64,000 bases of DNA from Kitasatospora gansuensis (GTDB lineage Bacteria > Actinomycetota > Actinomycetes > Streptomycetales > Streptomycetaceae). The position numbers and the translations under genes were made by a program. Shown piece after piece: positions 9,059 to 18,231 of this stretch (the stretch's first letter is position 1; every line of letters begins with the position of its first letter). Location of the stretch: the NCBI RefSeq assembly GCF_014203705.1, contig NZ_JACHJR010000001.1:2666001-2730000 (forward strand), written 5' to 3'. The notes under the pieces are model-generated. The model ran no database searches. It saw only the letters and a program-made list of their open reading frames with translations, and was not told the origin of the DNA.

Positions 9059-9868
9059 TCAGCCCGCGACCGCCCCGGACCTGACGTAGAAGGGACGTAC
9101 CCGGGTGAGCATCCACTCCACCACCGGATCGGCCACCAGATCCAGCAGCACCAGGTGGACGCCCCACGGCGGCGGGGTGGTTCCGAGCGCCCGGCCGAGC
9201 GCCTCGTTCACCTGCCCCGGATCGGCCGGCCAGCCGGCGTCCAGCTGCACCCCGATGAACAGCACCGGCGTGTCCCGCTCCACCCCGGCCAGCGCCCGAC
9301 GGGCCGTCAGCACTCCCGGCAGCTCGGCGAGTTCGGTGATCGCGGCGCCCAGGAAGGCGTACGGCTCCTCGGCCGGCTCCGGCTCCCGCAGCGCCACCCG
9401 CGCACCGTCCGGCTGCTGCTCCCAGCGCTCGCCCTGCGGCCCGCGGCGCAGCTCGCCGACCCCCTCCGGAGGCACCGGGATCCCCACCGGCGCCTCCGGG
9501 TTGACCGCGATGCCGACCCCGAGCGGCAGCCCGCGGGCGAACTCCCAGGCCGGGGCGATCGCGAAGGCCAGACCCGGCGCGTGCCGCAGGAAGGTCTCCT
9601 GCGAGGAGAACACCGGGACGTACGGCGAGCCCGCCAGTTCGATCGTGGGCAGATCGAGACCGCTGCCCTGTGGGTCCGCCCCGGCCGGCAGCGGGATCCA
9701 GATCTGACTGCGGGCCAGCACCTCGATCACCCGGGGCGTCGCGCCCGGGTCGCCGAGCGCGGCGGTCAGCACCTGCTCCAGCTCGTTGACCGGCCAGCTG
9801 CCGCCGGGCGGCGCGGTGCCCGGCTCCGCCCATGCCTGCGCCCCTGTGTCGCCCGCCGGGTACCCCAT
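9059..9868 (-). CDS. SseB-like (enhanced serine sensitivity) protein, paralogue
   Basis: 269 residues from ATG 9868; the in-frame extension to 10141 runs through the inverted repeat and riboswitch region and was rejected. The N-terminal part (NELEQVLTAALGDPGATPRV, PVFSSQETFLRHAPG, ELARGLP-like EFARGLPLGVGIAVNPEA) is the SseB N-terminal domain. The end (PVVEWMLTRVRPFYVRSG) parallels PVAMWMRAFARPFFDRE of the next gene. The two genes are tandem paralogues about 110 bp apart on the minus strand, divergent from gcvT. Confidence 0.7.
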   Translation of the reverse strand: MGYPAGDTGAQAWAEPGTAPPGGSWPVNELEQVLTAALGDPGATPRVIEVLARSQIWIPLPAGADPQGSGLDLPTIELAGSPYVPVFSSQETFLRHAPGLAFAIAPAWEFARGLPLGVGIAVNPEAPVGIPVPPEGVGELRRGPQGERWEQQPDGARVALREPEPAEEPYAFLGAAITELAELPGVLTARRALAGVERDTPVLFIGVQLDAGWPADPGQVNEALGRALGTTPPPWGVHLVLLDLVADPVVEWMLTRVRPFYVRSGAVAG

Positions 9869-9911
9869 CGCCCCTGCTACCGCCCCTCTATGTCTTTGCT
9901 GCCAAGAGCGT

Positions 9912-10076
9912 AGGGCCTGTCTGCCGATTCCCGTCGGATCAGGCCGGGTCGTTCGGTGCGTGCGCTCGGCGTGCGGCCGGGGCGGCCTCGTAGCGGAGCT
10001 ACTTGGTCGTTTCGGCCGTGCGGCGAGCGTGCGTGCCGGGCGGGCCGGCCCCGACGGGAATCGGCAGACAGGCCCT
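9912..10076. repeat. MITE-like element with perfect 26-bp terminal inverted repeats
   Basis: 9912-9937 and 10051-10076 are exact reverse complements over 26 bp (left arm begins AGGGCCTGTCTGCCGATTCC). The interior continues the dyad mostly through G-T wobble pairs, and its centre is a small hairpin GTAGC-GGA-GCTAC at about 9992-10004. The whole 165 bp could fold as one long stem. There is no reading frame and no obvious target duplication. The structure suits a non-autonomous transposable element or a dispersed palindromic repeat. It sits between the divergent sseB-like gene and the glycine riboswitch. Confidence 0.65.
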
Positions 10077-10160
10077 CGGCCCGGCCCCCTCTCCCCTTGG
10101 GGCGTCGACTCGTGCCATGATGACCCCGCCCACAACTTCACACTGGCCGCTCGAACCCGC

Positions 10161-10366
10161 GCGGGAGAGTCCGGACTGCCCTCGTGGCACAGGCCGGCGC
10201 CGAAGGAGCAAGTCCTCCCCGGAATCTCTCAGGCACCCCTACCGCCCGGGCGAGGCAGATCTGGAAAGTGGACACGGCCGCGCCGTGCGCCCACCCACGG
10301 TGCAAGCCGCCATCCTTGGATGTGCGGTGAAGCTCTCAGGTTGTGACGACAGACGGGGAGACTCCA
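10161..10366 (+). promoter_or_regulatory. tandem glycine riboswitch upstream of gcvT
   Basis: Aptamer 1 (about 10161-10250) shows GCGGGAGAGTCC, then GGCGCCGAAGGAGCAAG, then GGAATCTCTCAGGCA. Aptamer 2 (about 10251-10366) shows GCAGATCTGGAAAG, CACCCACGGTGCAAGCCG and GTGAAGCTCTCAGG, ending GACGACAGACGGGGAG. These are the conserved blocks of glycine riboswitch aptamers. The gcvT start follows 40 bp later. Glycine riboswitches usually switch on glycine cleavage genes when glycine is abundant; that fits gcvT-gcvH-glyA-sdaA here. Boundaries are by eye. Confidence 0.92.
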
Positions 10367-10405
10367 CCCCCGCATGCCCGTTTGCTGCCAAGGAGTCCAG
10401 TCACC

Positions 10406-11524
10406 ATGTCCCCTCGCCTCACCGCGCTCGACGCGCTGCACCGCTCGCTCGGCGCGACCATGACCGACTTCGCCGGCTGGGACATGCCGCTCCGCTACGG
10501 CAGCGAGCGTGAGGAACACCTCGCGGTCCGTACCAAGGCGGGTCTCTTCGACCTCTCGCACATGGGCGAGATCACCGTGACGGGCCCTCAGGCCGGTGAA
10601 CTGCTGGACCACGCGCTGGTCGGCTTCATCTCCGCGCTCGGCGTGCTGCGCGCCCGGTACACCATGATCTGCCGCGAGGACGGCGGCATCCTGGACGACC
10701 TGATCGTCTACCGCACCGGCGAGACCGAGTACATGGTGGTCGCCAACGCCTCGAACGCCCAGGTGGTGCTGGACGCGCTGACCGAGCGCGCGGCCGGCTT
10801 CGACGCGGTGGTCCGGGACGACCGGGACGCCTACGCGCTGATCGCGGTCCAGGGCCCGGAGGCCAACGGCATCCTGGCCTCGGTCACCGACGCCGACCTG
10901 CCCGGCCTCAAGTACTACGCGCTGCTGCCCGCCACCGTCGCGGACCGCGAGGTCTGGCTGGCCCGCACCGGCTACACCGGTGAGGACGGCTTCGAGGTCT
11001 TCTGCGCCCCGGCCGACGCCGAGCACCTGTGGAACGCGCTGACCGAGGCCGGCGCCCCGGTCGGCCTGGTCCCGGCCGGCCTGTCCTGCCGCGACACCCT
11101 CCGCCTGGAGGCCGGCATGCCGCTGTACGGGCACGAGCTGTCCACCGACCTGACCCCGTTCGACGCCGGTCTGGGCCGGGTGGTGCGCTTCGACAAGACC
11201 ACCAACGACGGCGAGTTCGTCGGCCGCAAGGCCCTGGAGGCCGCCGCCGCACAGGCCGAGGCCAACCCGCCGCGCAAGCTGGTCGGCCTGGTCTCCGAGG
11301 GCAAGCGCGTCCCGCGCGCCGAGTACGACGTCGTCAGCGTCGACGGCACCCCGATCGGGCGGATCACCTCGGGTGCCCCGTCCCCCACCCTGGGCAAGCC
11401 GATCGCCATCGCGTACGTGGACGCGGCGCACGCCGCCCCCGGCACCGCGGTGGCCGTCGACGTGCGCGGCAAGCACGAGCCGGTCGAGGTCGTCGCGCTG
11501 CCGTTCTACAAGCGCGCCCGCTGA
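10406..11524 (+). CDS. gcvT: glycine cleavage system aminomethyltransferase (T protein)
   Basis: 372 residues from ATG 10406, 10 bp after AAGGAG; the longer in-frame start lies inside the riboswitch. It begins [21 protein letters not shown] and has [32 protein letters not shown] and [15 protein letters not shown], all landmarks of GcvT. It transfers the methylene group from the aminomethyl-lipoyl H protein to tetrahydrofolate and releases ammonia. It heads the riboswitch-controlled operon; gcvP is not in the window. Confidence 0.96.
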   Translation: MSPRLTALDALHRSLGATMTDFAGWDMPLRYGSEREEHLAVRTKAGLFDLSHMGEITVTGPQAGELLDHALVGFISALGVLRARYTMICREDGGILDDLIVYRTGETEYMVVANASNAQVVLDALTERAAGFDAVVRDDRDAYALIAVQGPEANGILASVTDADLPGLKYYALLPATVADREVWLARTGYTGEDGFEVFCAPADAEHLWNALTEAGAPVGLVPAGLSCRDTLRLEAGMPLYGHELSTDLTPFDAGLGRVVRFDKTTNDGEFVGRKALEAAAAQAEANPPRKLVGLVSEGKRVPRAEYDVVSVDGTPIGRITSGAPSPTLGKPIAIAYVDAAHAAPGTAVAVDVRGKHEPVEVVALPFYKRAR

Positions 11525-11612
11525 GCCTGACACCCTTTCAGTTCCCGCAGTCCCCCGGTCCGCTCAGCGGACGGCTTCGCCCTACCCTCTTGCGATCCTG
11601 GAGAATGACGCC

Positions 11613-11987
11613 ATGAGCAACCCCACGCACCTGCAGTACACCGAGGAGCACGAGTGGCTGACCGAGGCCGTGGACGGTGTCTCGACGGTCGGCATCACCG
11701 CGCACGCGGCTGACGCCCTCGGCGACATCGTCTACGTCCAGCTCCCCGAGGTCGGTGACACCGTCACCGCTGGTGAGACCTGTGGCGAGCTCGAGTCGAC
11801 CAAGTCGGTCAGCGACCTGTACTCCCCCGCCACCGGCGAGATCGTCGAGATCAACCAGGCCGTCATCGACGACCCGGCCTCGGTCAACAGCGACCCGTTC
11901 GGCGACGCCTGGCTCTACAAGGTCAAGGTCGAGGCGACCGACAAGCTGCTGTCGGCCGCCGAGTACGACGCCTTCATCAAGGCCTGA
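11613..11987 (+). CDS. gcvH: glycine cleavage system H protein
   Basis: 124 residues from ATG 11613; the site GGAG lies 10 bp upstream. The lipoylated lysine is in [15 protein letters not shown] (about residue 63). It opens with TEEHEW, the usual GcvH start, and has the family length. It shuttles the aminomethyl intermediate between the P, T and L proteins. It lies 88 bp downstream of gcvT. Confidence 0.97.
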   Translation: MSNPTHLQYTEEHEWLTEAVDGVSTVGITAHAADALGDIVYVQLPEVGDTVTAGETCGELESTKSVSDLYSPATGEIVEINQAVIDDPASVNSDPFGDAWLYKVKVEATDKLLSAAEYDAFIKA

Positions 11988-12077
11988 ACCACTGGTTGAC
12001 GGGGGGTCGGCCGCAGCGCGGCGGCCGGCTCTCTCCCTTGGTCCATTGCCCGCACCGCCCCACGGGAAGACCCTGAC

Positions 12078-13343
12078 ATGACGGTTCTTAACCAGTCCCT
12101 GCACGCGCTCGACCCCGAGATCGCCGCCGCGGTCGACGCCGAGCTGCACCGCCAGCAGACCACCCTCGAGATGATCGCCTCCGAGAACTTCGCGCCCGTC
12201 GCGGTGATGGAGGCGCAGGGTTCGGTCCTCACCAACAAGTACGCCGAGGGCTACCCCGGCCGCCGCTACTACGGTGGCTGCGAGCACGTCGACGTGGCCG
12301 AGCAGATCGCCATCGACCGGGTCAAGGAGCTGTTCGGGGCGGAGTACGCCAACGTGCAGCCGCACTCCGGCGCCTCCGCCAACCAGGCCGCGCTGTTCGC
12401 GATCGCCCAGCCCGGCGACACCATCCTGGGCCTGGACCTGGCGCACGGCGGCCACCTGACCCACGGCATGCGGCTGAACTTCTCCGGCAAGCAGTTCAAC
12501 GTGGTCGCGTACCACGTCGACTCGGCCGGCCTGGTCGACATGGCCGAGGTCGAGCGCCTCGCCAAGGAGCACCGCCCCAAGGTGATCATCGCGGGCTGGT
12601 CCGCCTACCCGCGCCAGCTGGACTTCGCCGAGTTCCGCCGGATCGCCGACGAGGTCGAGGCCTACCTCTGGGTCGACATGGCCCACTTCGCGGGCCTGGT
12701 CGCCGCCGGTCTGCACCCGAACCCGGTCGAGTACGCGGACGTGGTCACCTCCACCACGCACAAGACGCTCGGCGGTCCCCGCGGCGGCATCATCCTGGCC
12801 AAGCAGGAGTTCGCCAAGAAGCTGAACTCCTCGGTCTTCCCCGGCTTCCAGGGCGGCCCGCTCGAGCACGTGATCGCGGCCAAGGCCGTCTCCTTCAAGG
12901 TCGCCGCCTCGCCGGAGTTCAAGGAGCGCCAGGAGCGCACCCTCGCCGGCGCGCGGATCCTCGCGGAGCGCCTGCTGCAGGACGACGCGACCGCGGCCGG
13001 TGTCTCGGTCCTCTCGGGTGGCACCGACGTGCACCTGGTCCTGGTCGACCTGCGCAACAGCCAGCTCGACGGCCAGCAGGCCGAGGACCGGCTGCACGAG
13101 GTCGGCATCACGGTGAACCGCAACGCCGTCCCGAACGACCCGCGCCCGCCGATGACCACCTCCGGCCTGCGGATCGGCACCCCCGCGCTGGCCACCCGCG
13201 GCTTCCAGGCCGAGGACTTCAGCGAGGTCGCCGACATCATCGCCGAGGCCCTGCTGCCCACCTTCGACGAGGCCAAGGCCGAGTCGCTGAAGGCCCGGGT
13301 CACCGCGCTGGCCGTGAAGTACCCGCTCTACCCCGAGCTGTAG
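12078..13343 (+). CDS. glyA: serine hydroxymethyltransferase
   Basis: 421 residues. The PLP-binding lysine is in [16 protein letters not shown], and the N-terminal tetrahydrofolate/PLP region reads [12 protein letters not shown] with [15 protein letters not shown]. It interconverts serine and glycine with folate one-carbon transfer. Placed 90 bp after gcvH, it lets the operon turn two glycines into serine, which sdaA next door can deaminate to pyruvate. Confidence 0.97.
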   Translation: MTVLNQSLHALDPEIAAAVDAELHRQQTTLEMIASENFAPVAVMEAQGSVLTNKYAEGYPGRRYYGGCEHVDVAEQIAIDRVKELFGAEYANVQPHSGASANQAALFAIAQPGDTILGLDLAHGGHLTHGMRLNFSGKQFNVVAYHVDSAGLVDMAEVERLAKEHRPKVIIAGWSAYPRQLDFAEFRRIADEVEAYLWVDMAHFAGLVAAGLHPNPVEYADVVTSTTHKTLGGPRGGIILAKQEFAKKLNSSVFPGFQGGPLEHVIAAKAVSFKVAASPEFKERQERTLAGARILAERLLQDDATAAGVSVLSGGTDVHLVLVDLRNSQLDGQQAEDRLHEVGITVNRNAVPNDPRPPMTTSGLRIGTPALATRGFQAEDFSEVADIIAEALLPTFDEAKAESLKARVTALAVKYPLYPEL

Positions 13344-13354
13344 TCGGCTCTTCG

Positions 13355-13393
13355 CCGGGAGGTGTGACAGGCGACACCCGCCACACCTCCCGG
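13355..13393 (+). terminator. hairpin after glyA
   Basis: CCGGGAGGTGT (13355-13365) pairs perfectly with ACACCTCCCGG (13383-13393). It lies 12 bp after the glyA stop, with no T-run. It may attenuate transcription between glyA and sdaA. Confidence 0.55.
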
Positions 13394-13510
13394 TCACCCG
13401 GGGCACCGCGCACACTGGACAGTGAGGCGGTGCCCCGTCCCATGCTCAGCGCGTGTCCGTCCACAAGACGGGCCGTCACCCTCCACGAGACCAGACAAGG
13501 ACGTCACCCC

Positions 13511-14878
<1,368 letters not shown>

Positions 14879-14907
14879 GTTCAGCGCTCTGACCTGGCTC
14901 TATGGCT

Positions 14908-14944
14908 TCCTCGTCATTCCTCACCGATCCTCACCCTTCCTCAG
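14908..14944 (+). repeat. four TTCCTC repeats at exact 10-bp spacing; candidate integrase arm sites
   Basis: TCCTC occurs at 14908, 14918, 14928 and 14938, giving four successive decamers beginning TTCCTC (third ATCCTC). They lie 30-66 bp inside attL on the phage side. Exact helical phasing next to the core fits arm-type binding sites of a tyrosine integrase or sites for Xis/IHF-like factors. This is an inference from position and phasing. Confidence 0.5.
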
Positions 14945-15228
14945 AGTGGTCCTCTCCAGAGGCTCCCCCGGGCCTGGATTCTCCCCACACGCTCCCCAGA
15001 GTTCCTGACATGAAAATGGCCCCGGACCCGTCGAACGACGGGTCCGGGGCACCATCGAGGGCGATAGGATGCGGCGCACCTCCCAGAGCACACGCATCCT
15101 GCACCCCCTCGGCTCCCGGCCGCAGTGCCCGATTACAGCGGGCACTGCGGCCGGGGTTCTTGGGAGGCCAATCGGCCAACAGCTGGGGCTACCGCACGTT
15201 GAAGCGCGGCGGTCCCAGGTGCCTGGGC
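14945..15228. other. non-coding left prophage end with two strong hairpins
   Basis: No gene seen. Hairpin 1, 15019-15050, has a 14-bp stem closed by a GAAC loop; read on the minus strand it is followed by a T-run (CATTTTC), so it is a good terminator for the minus-strand mini-gene at 15229-15402. Hairpin 2 (15116-15130 with 15140-15154) is a perfect 15-bp stem. Both lie between attL and that gene. Confidence 0.7.
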
Positions 15229-15402
15229 TCATCCGCCCCAGTGGGTGTCGTTGAGGCTGAAGACGGTCGCCGTCGGCGAAGGCGACGTGACCTTCGGCGG
15301 GTCCGGCGTCGGCTCAACCTCATCGGCATACGCCGAGCTTGCGGTGAGCCCAATCAGCACGGCTGCAACGGCGGCCAGAGCCAGTGAAGCGATCTTTCTC
15401 AT
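15229..15402 (-). CDS. small secreted protein or peptide precursor (57 aa)
   Basis: Starts at ATG 15402, preceded by GGGAGGGG. Residues 1-26 are a clear Sec signal peptide (MRKIASLALAAVAAVLIGLT then ASSAYA, probable cut before DEVEP). The mature part is only about 31 residues: an acidic proline/threonine-rich stretch and the ending FSLNDTHWGG. It is divergent from the regulator gene at 15531 and is followed by a good terminator. No function recognised. Its size, export signal and divergent partner suggest a signalling peptide or small surface factor; this is an inference. Confidence 0.75.
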   Translation of the reverse strand: MRKIASLALAAVAAVLIGLTASSAYADEVEPTPDPPKVTSPSPTATVFSLNDTHWGG

Positions 15403-15486
15403 CGCCCCTCCCTTCACTTGTTGACGGTTCATCAAGTTCGTTCACAACGATCTCGCAAAGTCCTTGCGCAGGCAAGAGCTGCAGTG

Positions 15487-15517
15487 GTGCATTTATGTGC
15501 AGCAGCAAAAAAGTGCA
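15487..15517 (+). promoter_or_regulatory. three GTGCA repeats in the divergent promoter region
   Basis: GTGCA occurs at 15487, 15497 and 15513, just upstream of the ribosome site of the regulator gene (AGGAGG at 15521). The first two are 10 bp apart; the last two are flanked by GC on the 3' side (GTGCAGC). The 128-bp region 15403-15530 must hold the divergent promoters. The repeats are candidate operators, possibly for the adjacent regulator itself. Confidence 0.4.
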
Positions 15518-15530
15518 GCCAGGAGGATCG

Positions 15531-16514
15531 ATGGAGAACCCGCGCACCGTTCCGCCCGAGATCGTCATCTCCGACGATGCCCAGGCCCTCTACACGCGCC
15601 TGGCCGCCGAGGGGGGGCAGCCCACTCCGGAGGAGCAGGCCGCCGCACGCCAACTGCACGACCTCGGACTGCTGCGAGACGACCCCATGCAGGGCTACGT
15701 CCTGGTCGACCCTCAGTACGCCGGCGCTCGCCTGGAGGCCAACTTCTTCTCGATCTCCGCCCTGATGCTGGAGCAGGCCGCCTCAATCTCAGACGCCTTC
15801 AAGCCACTGCGAGCCACGTTCGACAGCAGGGCGGCCGATGCTGCTGGGCTCATCGAGCAGCACCGCGGCTCGGAGGCCATCGGGTGGCGCATGGGCCAGA
15901 TCTTGAGCGGGTGCAGCACTGAAATTCTGTGCTGCCAACCTGGCGCCCAGCGCAGGCCCGAGGCGATCCAGGAAGCGTCCACCCGGGACCTTGCCGCTCT
16001 CCGGCGGGGCGTGGCCATGCGCACCATCTACCACGAGCAGGCGCGGACTGGCGCGGGGATGGACCTCTGGGTGTCGACCATGACAGCTGCCGGCGCCGAC
16101 ATCCGAACGCTCGACGCACACTTCGAGCGGATGTTCATCATCGACCGTCGGATCGCCGTGATCCCCGGTGATCACATTCTGGTAGATAGCACCGATGCAG
16201 TTGCCTACGTCGTCAACGACCCGGGCATCGCAGCATTCTTGGCCAGGCAGTTTGAGCGCGACTGGGAACAATCCACCCCATGGAACGATCCCGGGAAGGC
16301 GCCCCTTGCGCTGACAACCCGGCAGGCTGCGATCCTTCGCGGCCTCGAGGCGGGCACCAGCCGGGAGAAGCTTGCTCACCAGGTTGGAATCTCTCTGCGC
16401 ACCCTGGCTGTCGCAGTGTCAGAACTTAAAGATCATTTCGGCGTTAAGAGCGCCTTCGAGCTGGCTTGCTGCTGGAAGGAGTGGCAGGCAGCTCAGGGCG
16501 CCGCCCGAAGCTGA
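15531..16514 (+). CDS. LuxR-type HTH regulator with TrmB/PLD-like sensor region
   Basis: 327 residues from ATG 15531 (AGGAGG 4 bp before). The N-terminal part (QLHDLGLLRDDPMQGYVLVD) looks like a degenerate winged helix. The middle (MGQILSGCSTEILCCQPGA, AALRRGVAMRTIYHEQA, FERMFIIDRRIAVIPGD) resembles the phospholipase-D-like effector domain of TrmB-type regulators, without HKD catalytic motifs. The C-terminus (LTTRQAAILRGLEAGTSREK and VGISLRTLAVAVSELKDHFG) is a LuxR/FixJ HTH. Such regulators are abundant in Streptomyces; ligands are unknown. Base composition is lower in GC than in host genes. Confidence 0.8.
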   Translation: MENPRTVPPEIVISDDAQALYTRLAAEGGQPTPEEQAAARQLHDLGLLRDDPMQGYVLVDPQYAGARLEANFFSISALMLEQAASISDAFKPLRATFDSRAADAAGLIEQHRGSEAIGWRMGQILSGCSTEILCCQPGAQRRPEAIQEASTRDLAALRRGVAMRTIYHEQARTGAGMDLWVSTMTAAGADIRTLDAHFERMFIIDRRIAVIPGDHILVDSTDAVAYVVNDPGIAAFLARQFERDWEQSTPWNDPGKAPLALTTRQAAILRGLEAGTSREKLAHQVGISLRTLAVAVSELKDHFGVKSAFELACCWKEWQAAQGAARS

Positions 16515-16699
16515 GCTGTCAGTCGCCTGACCGTGGCGGCTGGCGCAGCGCCCAGGCTCACCAGGGGATACCCAGCCAGGACGCCCGGAACGTCCACCCC
16601 GAGCGCGGGCAGCGTGATGCCAATTGCGTCCAGCGCTGCCCGCAGGCCCTCTGCCGCATCCTGGGCGTCTGTCCACGGATCGGGCAAATGACGGTCCAT
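16493..16699 (-). CDS. small conserved actinobacterial protein, unknown function
   Basis: 68 residues from ATG 16699 (GTG 16702 possible). The pattern EGLRAALDAIGITLPALGVD followed by YPLVSLGAAPAATVRRLTAQ resembles a short helical protein often seen in Streptomyces accessory regions. Its ATG overlaps the stop of the preceding gene (TGATG), so it is the last of seven coupled small genes. It converges on and overlaps the end of the LuxR-type gene by 22 bp. Confidence 0.6.
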   Translation of the reverse strand: MDRHLPDPWTDAQDAAEGLRAALDAIGITLPALGVDVPGVLAGYPLVSLGAAPAATVRRLTAQLRAAP

Positions 16700-16935
16700 C
16701 ACTCAGTGTTCCTGACTGTGAGGTTGGGCCCTGCTAGATCATCGGGAGCTCTGTCGGGACCGGGCTCGCTCCACGAATCACATTGATCGAGGTCCGCCTG
16801 GTCCTCCTGTTCGTCGTTCTGCGGCTCGCATGGGTGCCGGACTGTCAGGCGCGAGTGCGCGCGGGTCGGGCCGCGGGTGCCGCGCCGGGGCTCGTGCCAG
16901 CCCCGGGCCTCCCCGCCGGGGACGACCCCGCTCAC
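16699..16935 (-). CDS. hypothetical small protein (78 aa)
   Basis: GTG 16935 overlaps the stop of the upstream gene (GTGA), and its stop overlaps the next ATG (TGATG). This chaining is the main evidence that it is real. The sequence is hydrophilic with an acidic middle (PQNDEQEDQADLDQCDSWSE) and no recognisable domain. The longer in-frame start at 17082 is antisense overlap and was rejected. Confidence 0.45.
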   Translation of the reverse strand: MSGVVPGGEARGWHEPRRGTRGPTRAHSRLTVRHPCEPQNDEQEDQADLDQCDSWSEPGPDRAPDDLAGPNLTVRNTE

Positions 16936-17108
16936 TGGGGCGGCTTCCGGGGCGTCGAGGGAATGGAGTTGAGGGCGTCCGCTGCGGCCTGGCGCTCCGC
17001 CGGGCTGGCGGTCGGATCCGTCGCGGCGTTCGCGGCAGCGCCGAGACTGGCGGCGAAGTCCAGCAGCGGGTCGGGCTCCCACAGGTCATCGGGCTCAGGT
17101 GTGGACAC
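16932..17108 (-). CDS. hypothetical small protein (58 aa)
   Basis: GTG 17108 with a GAGGAG site 5-6 bp upstream. Sequence starts STPEPDDLWEPDPLLDFAAS and contains TASPAERQAAADALNSIP; it is acidic at the start and helical later. It overlaps the upstream gene by 14 bp. No family recognised. Confidence 0.6.
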   Translation of the reverse strand: MSTPEPDDLWEPDPLLDFAASLGAAANAATDPTASPAERQAAADALNSIPSTPRKPPQ

Positions 17109-17322
17109 GGGTGCTCCTCTTCTTGGTGGTGGGTGTGGTGTCGGTCTGCTGGGCGGCCCAGAGCTCGACCCGGATTTCGGAGGTGAACGGCTCGGGCTCG
17201 CCGGTCCCGGCGCCGGTCCCGATTCGGCGGACCCAGTCGCGGTGCCGGTGGTCCCAGGCGCCCCACATCTGCAGAGCGCGCCCCAGCCGGGGCAGCGGAC
17301 GCGGCTCGTACCGGTCAGCCAC
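17095..17322 (-). CDS. hypothetical small protein (75 aa)
   Basis: ATG 17322, overlapping the upstream gene by 8 bp and the downstream gene by 14 bp. Starts MADRYEPRPLPRLGRALQMW and has HRHRDWVRRIG and FTSEIRVELWAAQ. It is basic and tryptophan-rich. Unknown function; plausible because of its place in the coupled gene chain. Confidence 0.55.
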   Translation of the reverse strand: MADRYEPRPLPRLGRALQMWGAWDHRHRDWVRRIGTGAGTGEPEPFTSEIRVELWAAQQTDTTPTTKKRSTRVHT

Positions 17323-17620
17323 GGGCCGGCCCCGACAGTGGGACGATCGGCTCCGGGTCGGGCTCGATCTCGGGGATCATCCGCCACGGCCGGGACAGGA
17401 CATGGCTGTAGCTGCGGTGGTCCGGGTTCGCCTGGAGGTGCTGGAACGACCAGCCGCGGGCGGCCTCGAAGTCCTCGCCGGCGGCGGACTGCTGGCCGCA
17501 GAGGACGCCCTGCTCGTTCTCGCCGTTGCACTGGAAGATGTGCAGGGTGGGCGGGGCGTCCGGCTCGAGGTCGGGGGTGGCGGTCCAGTTCATGTGCCGG
17601 TACCGGCGGGTGAGGCCCAT
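17315..17620 (-). CDS. DUF7848-like small protein (101 aa)
   Basis: ATG 17620. The pattern RYRHMNWTATPD, HIFQCNGENEQGVLCGQQS, then FEAARGWSFQHLQANPDHRS ending in a basic-aromatic tail fits the DUF7848 type, which has two cysteines and a W..AHL..NP.H motif. These proteins are common beside regulators in Streptomyces mobile and specialised-metabolite regions. Function unknown. Lies 29 bp after the preceding gene. Confidence 0.6.
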   Translation of the reverse strand: MGLTRRYRHMNWTATPDLEPDAPPTLHIFQCNGENEQGVLCGQQSAAGEDFEAARGWSFQHLQANPDHRSYSHVLSRPWRMIPEIEPDPEPIVPLSGPARG

Positions 17621-17649
17621 GGCTCGTCTCTCGTCTGGGTGGCGGGTCG

Positions 17650-17895
17650 TCAGCTGGAGGGGACCAGGTGGAGCCGCAGCGGGCGGCAGCATGGACAGGT
17701 GCTGACCGGGCAGTCGCAGACCACGGCCGGGGCGCCGGCTGTCTCGCGGATGCCGCCCGGACAGCCGTGGTGGGCCCCGGCCTGGCACTCGACGGATATG
17801 TACTGGCCGTCCCGGCGGCAGTCGACGGTGAAGGCGACACCGGGCAGCACGAACTCACCGTCGACTCGGTAGTTCGGGAGCGAAACGGCGGCCAT
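17650..17895 (-). CDS. cysteine-rich small protein (81 aa)
   Basis: ATG 17895 overlaps the stop of the upstream gene by one base (TGATG). Starts MAAVSLPNYRVDGEFVLPGV. Cysteines are at about residues 25, 36, 44, 58, 60, 65, 67 and 68, with the cluster VCDCPVSTCPCCRPL near the end, suggesting metal binding. No family recognised. Confidence 0.6.
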   Translation of the reverse strand: MAAVSLPNYRVDGEFVLPGVAFTVDCRRDGQYISVECQAGAHHGCPGGIRETAGAPAVVCDCPVSTCPCCRPLRLHLVPSS

Positions 17896-18158
17896 CAGCC
17901 GGTCGCCATGCAGCGCGCGCAGGACCGGACCGGCCACCCGAGGGGTGCCTCCCCGGTCGGAGTGAAGACGTGGCCCGCGTCGACCAGGTGGTGGTCGGTG
18001 CCGCAGCCAATGCAGCGGCGGCCGTGGAGCTGCTCGTCGGTGATTTCGACGGCCCGCTCGGCGCCGACGAGGGGGCGGAAGGCCACCACGGCGGAGGCGG
18101 GTTGTGCCTGATGGGTCGTCACCCCTTGATGGTCGGTCGCCGCTTGGGACGAACACAC
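17895..18158 (-). CDS. small zinc-ribbon-like protein (75-87 aa)
   Basis: Ends at 17895; start is GTG 18158 (87 aa) or GTG 18122 (75 aa), neither with a strong ribosome site. It has RRCIGCGTDHHLVDAGHVF followed by VRSCARCMATG, a CxxC...CxxC pattern consistent with a zinc ribbon. First gene of the chain of seven small minus-strand genes, divergent from the XRE regulator at 18232. Confidence 0.55.
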   Translation of the reverse strand: MCSSQAATDHQGVTTHQAQPASAVVAFRPLVGAERAVEITDEQLHGRRCIGCGTDHHLVDAGHVFTPTGEAPLGWPVRSCARCMATG

Positions 18159-18231
18159 CGCGTTTCCGGGACGTTTGGGACGCTCTGCTGGTACACCTTG
18201 ACTCGTCCTTGCAGCTCCAGGAGGTGCCCGC

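Noticed and set aside
9912..10076. Complete insertion sequence
   Set aside because: Only 165 bp with no transposase frame and no visible target duplication.
14879..15228. tRNA gene at the prophage junction
   Set aside because: The hairpins do not form a cloverleaf and the repeat core is coding sequence of sdaA.
15229..16514. A true AimP/AimR arbitrium homologue
   Set aside because: The regulator is LuxR/PLD-like, not a TPR protein, and the precursor has a different build; only the general idea of peptide signalling is kept as a hypothesis.
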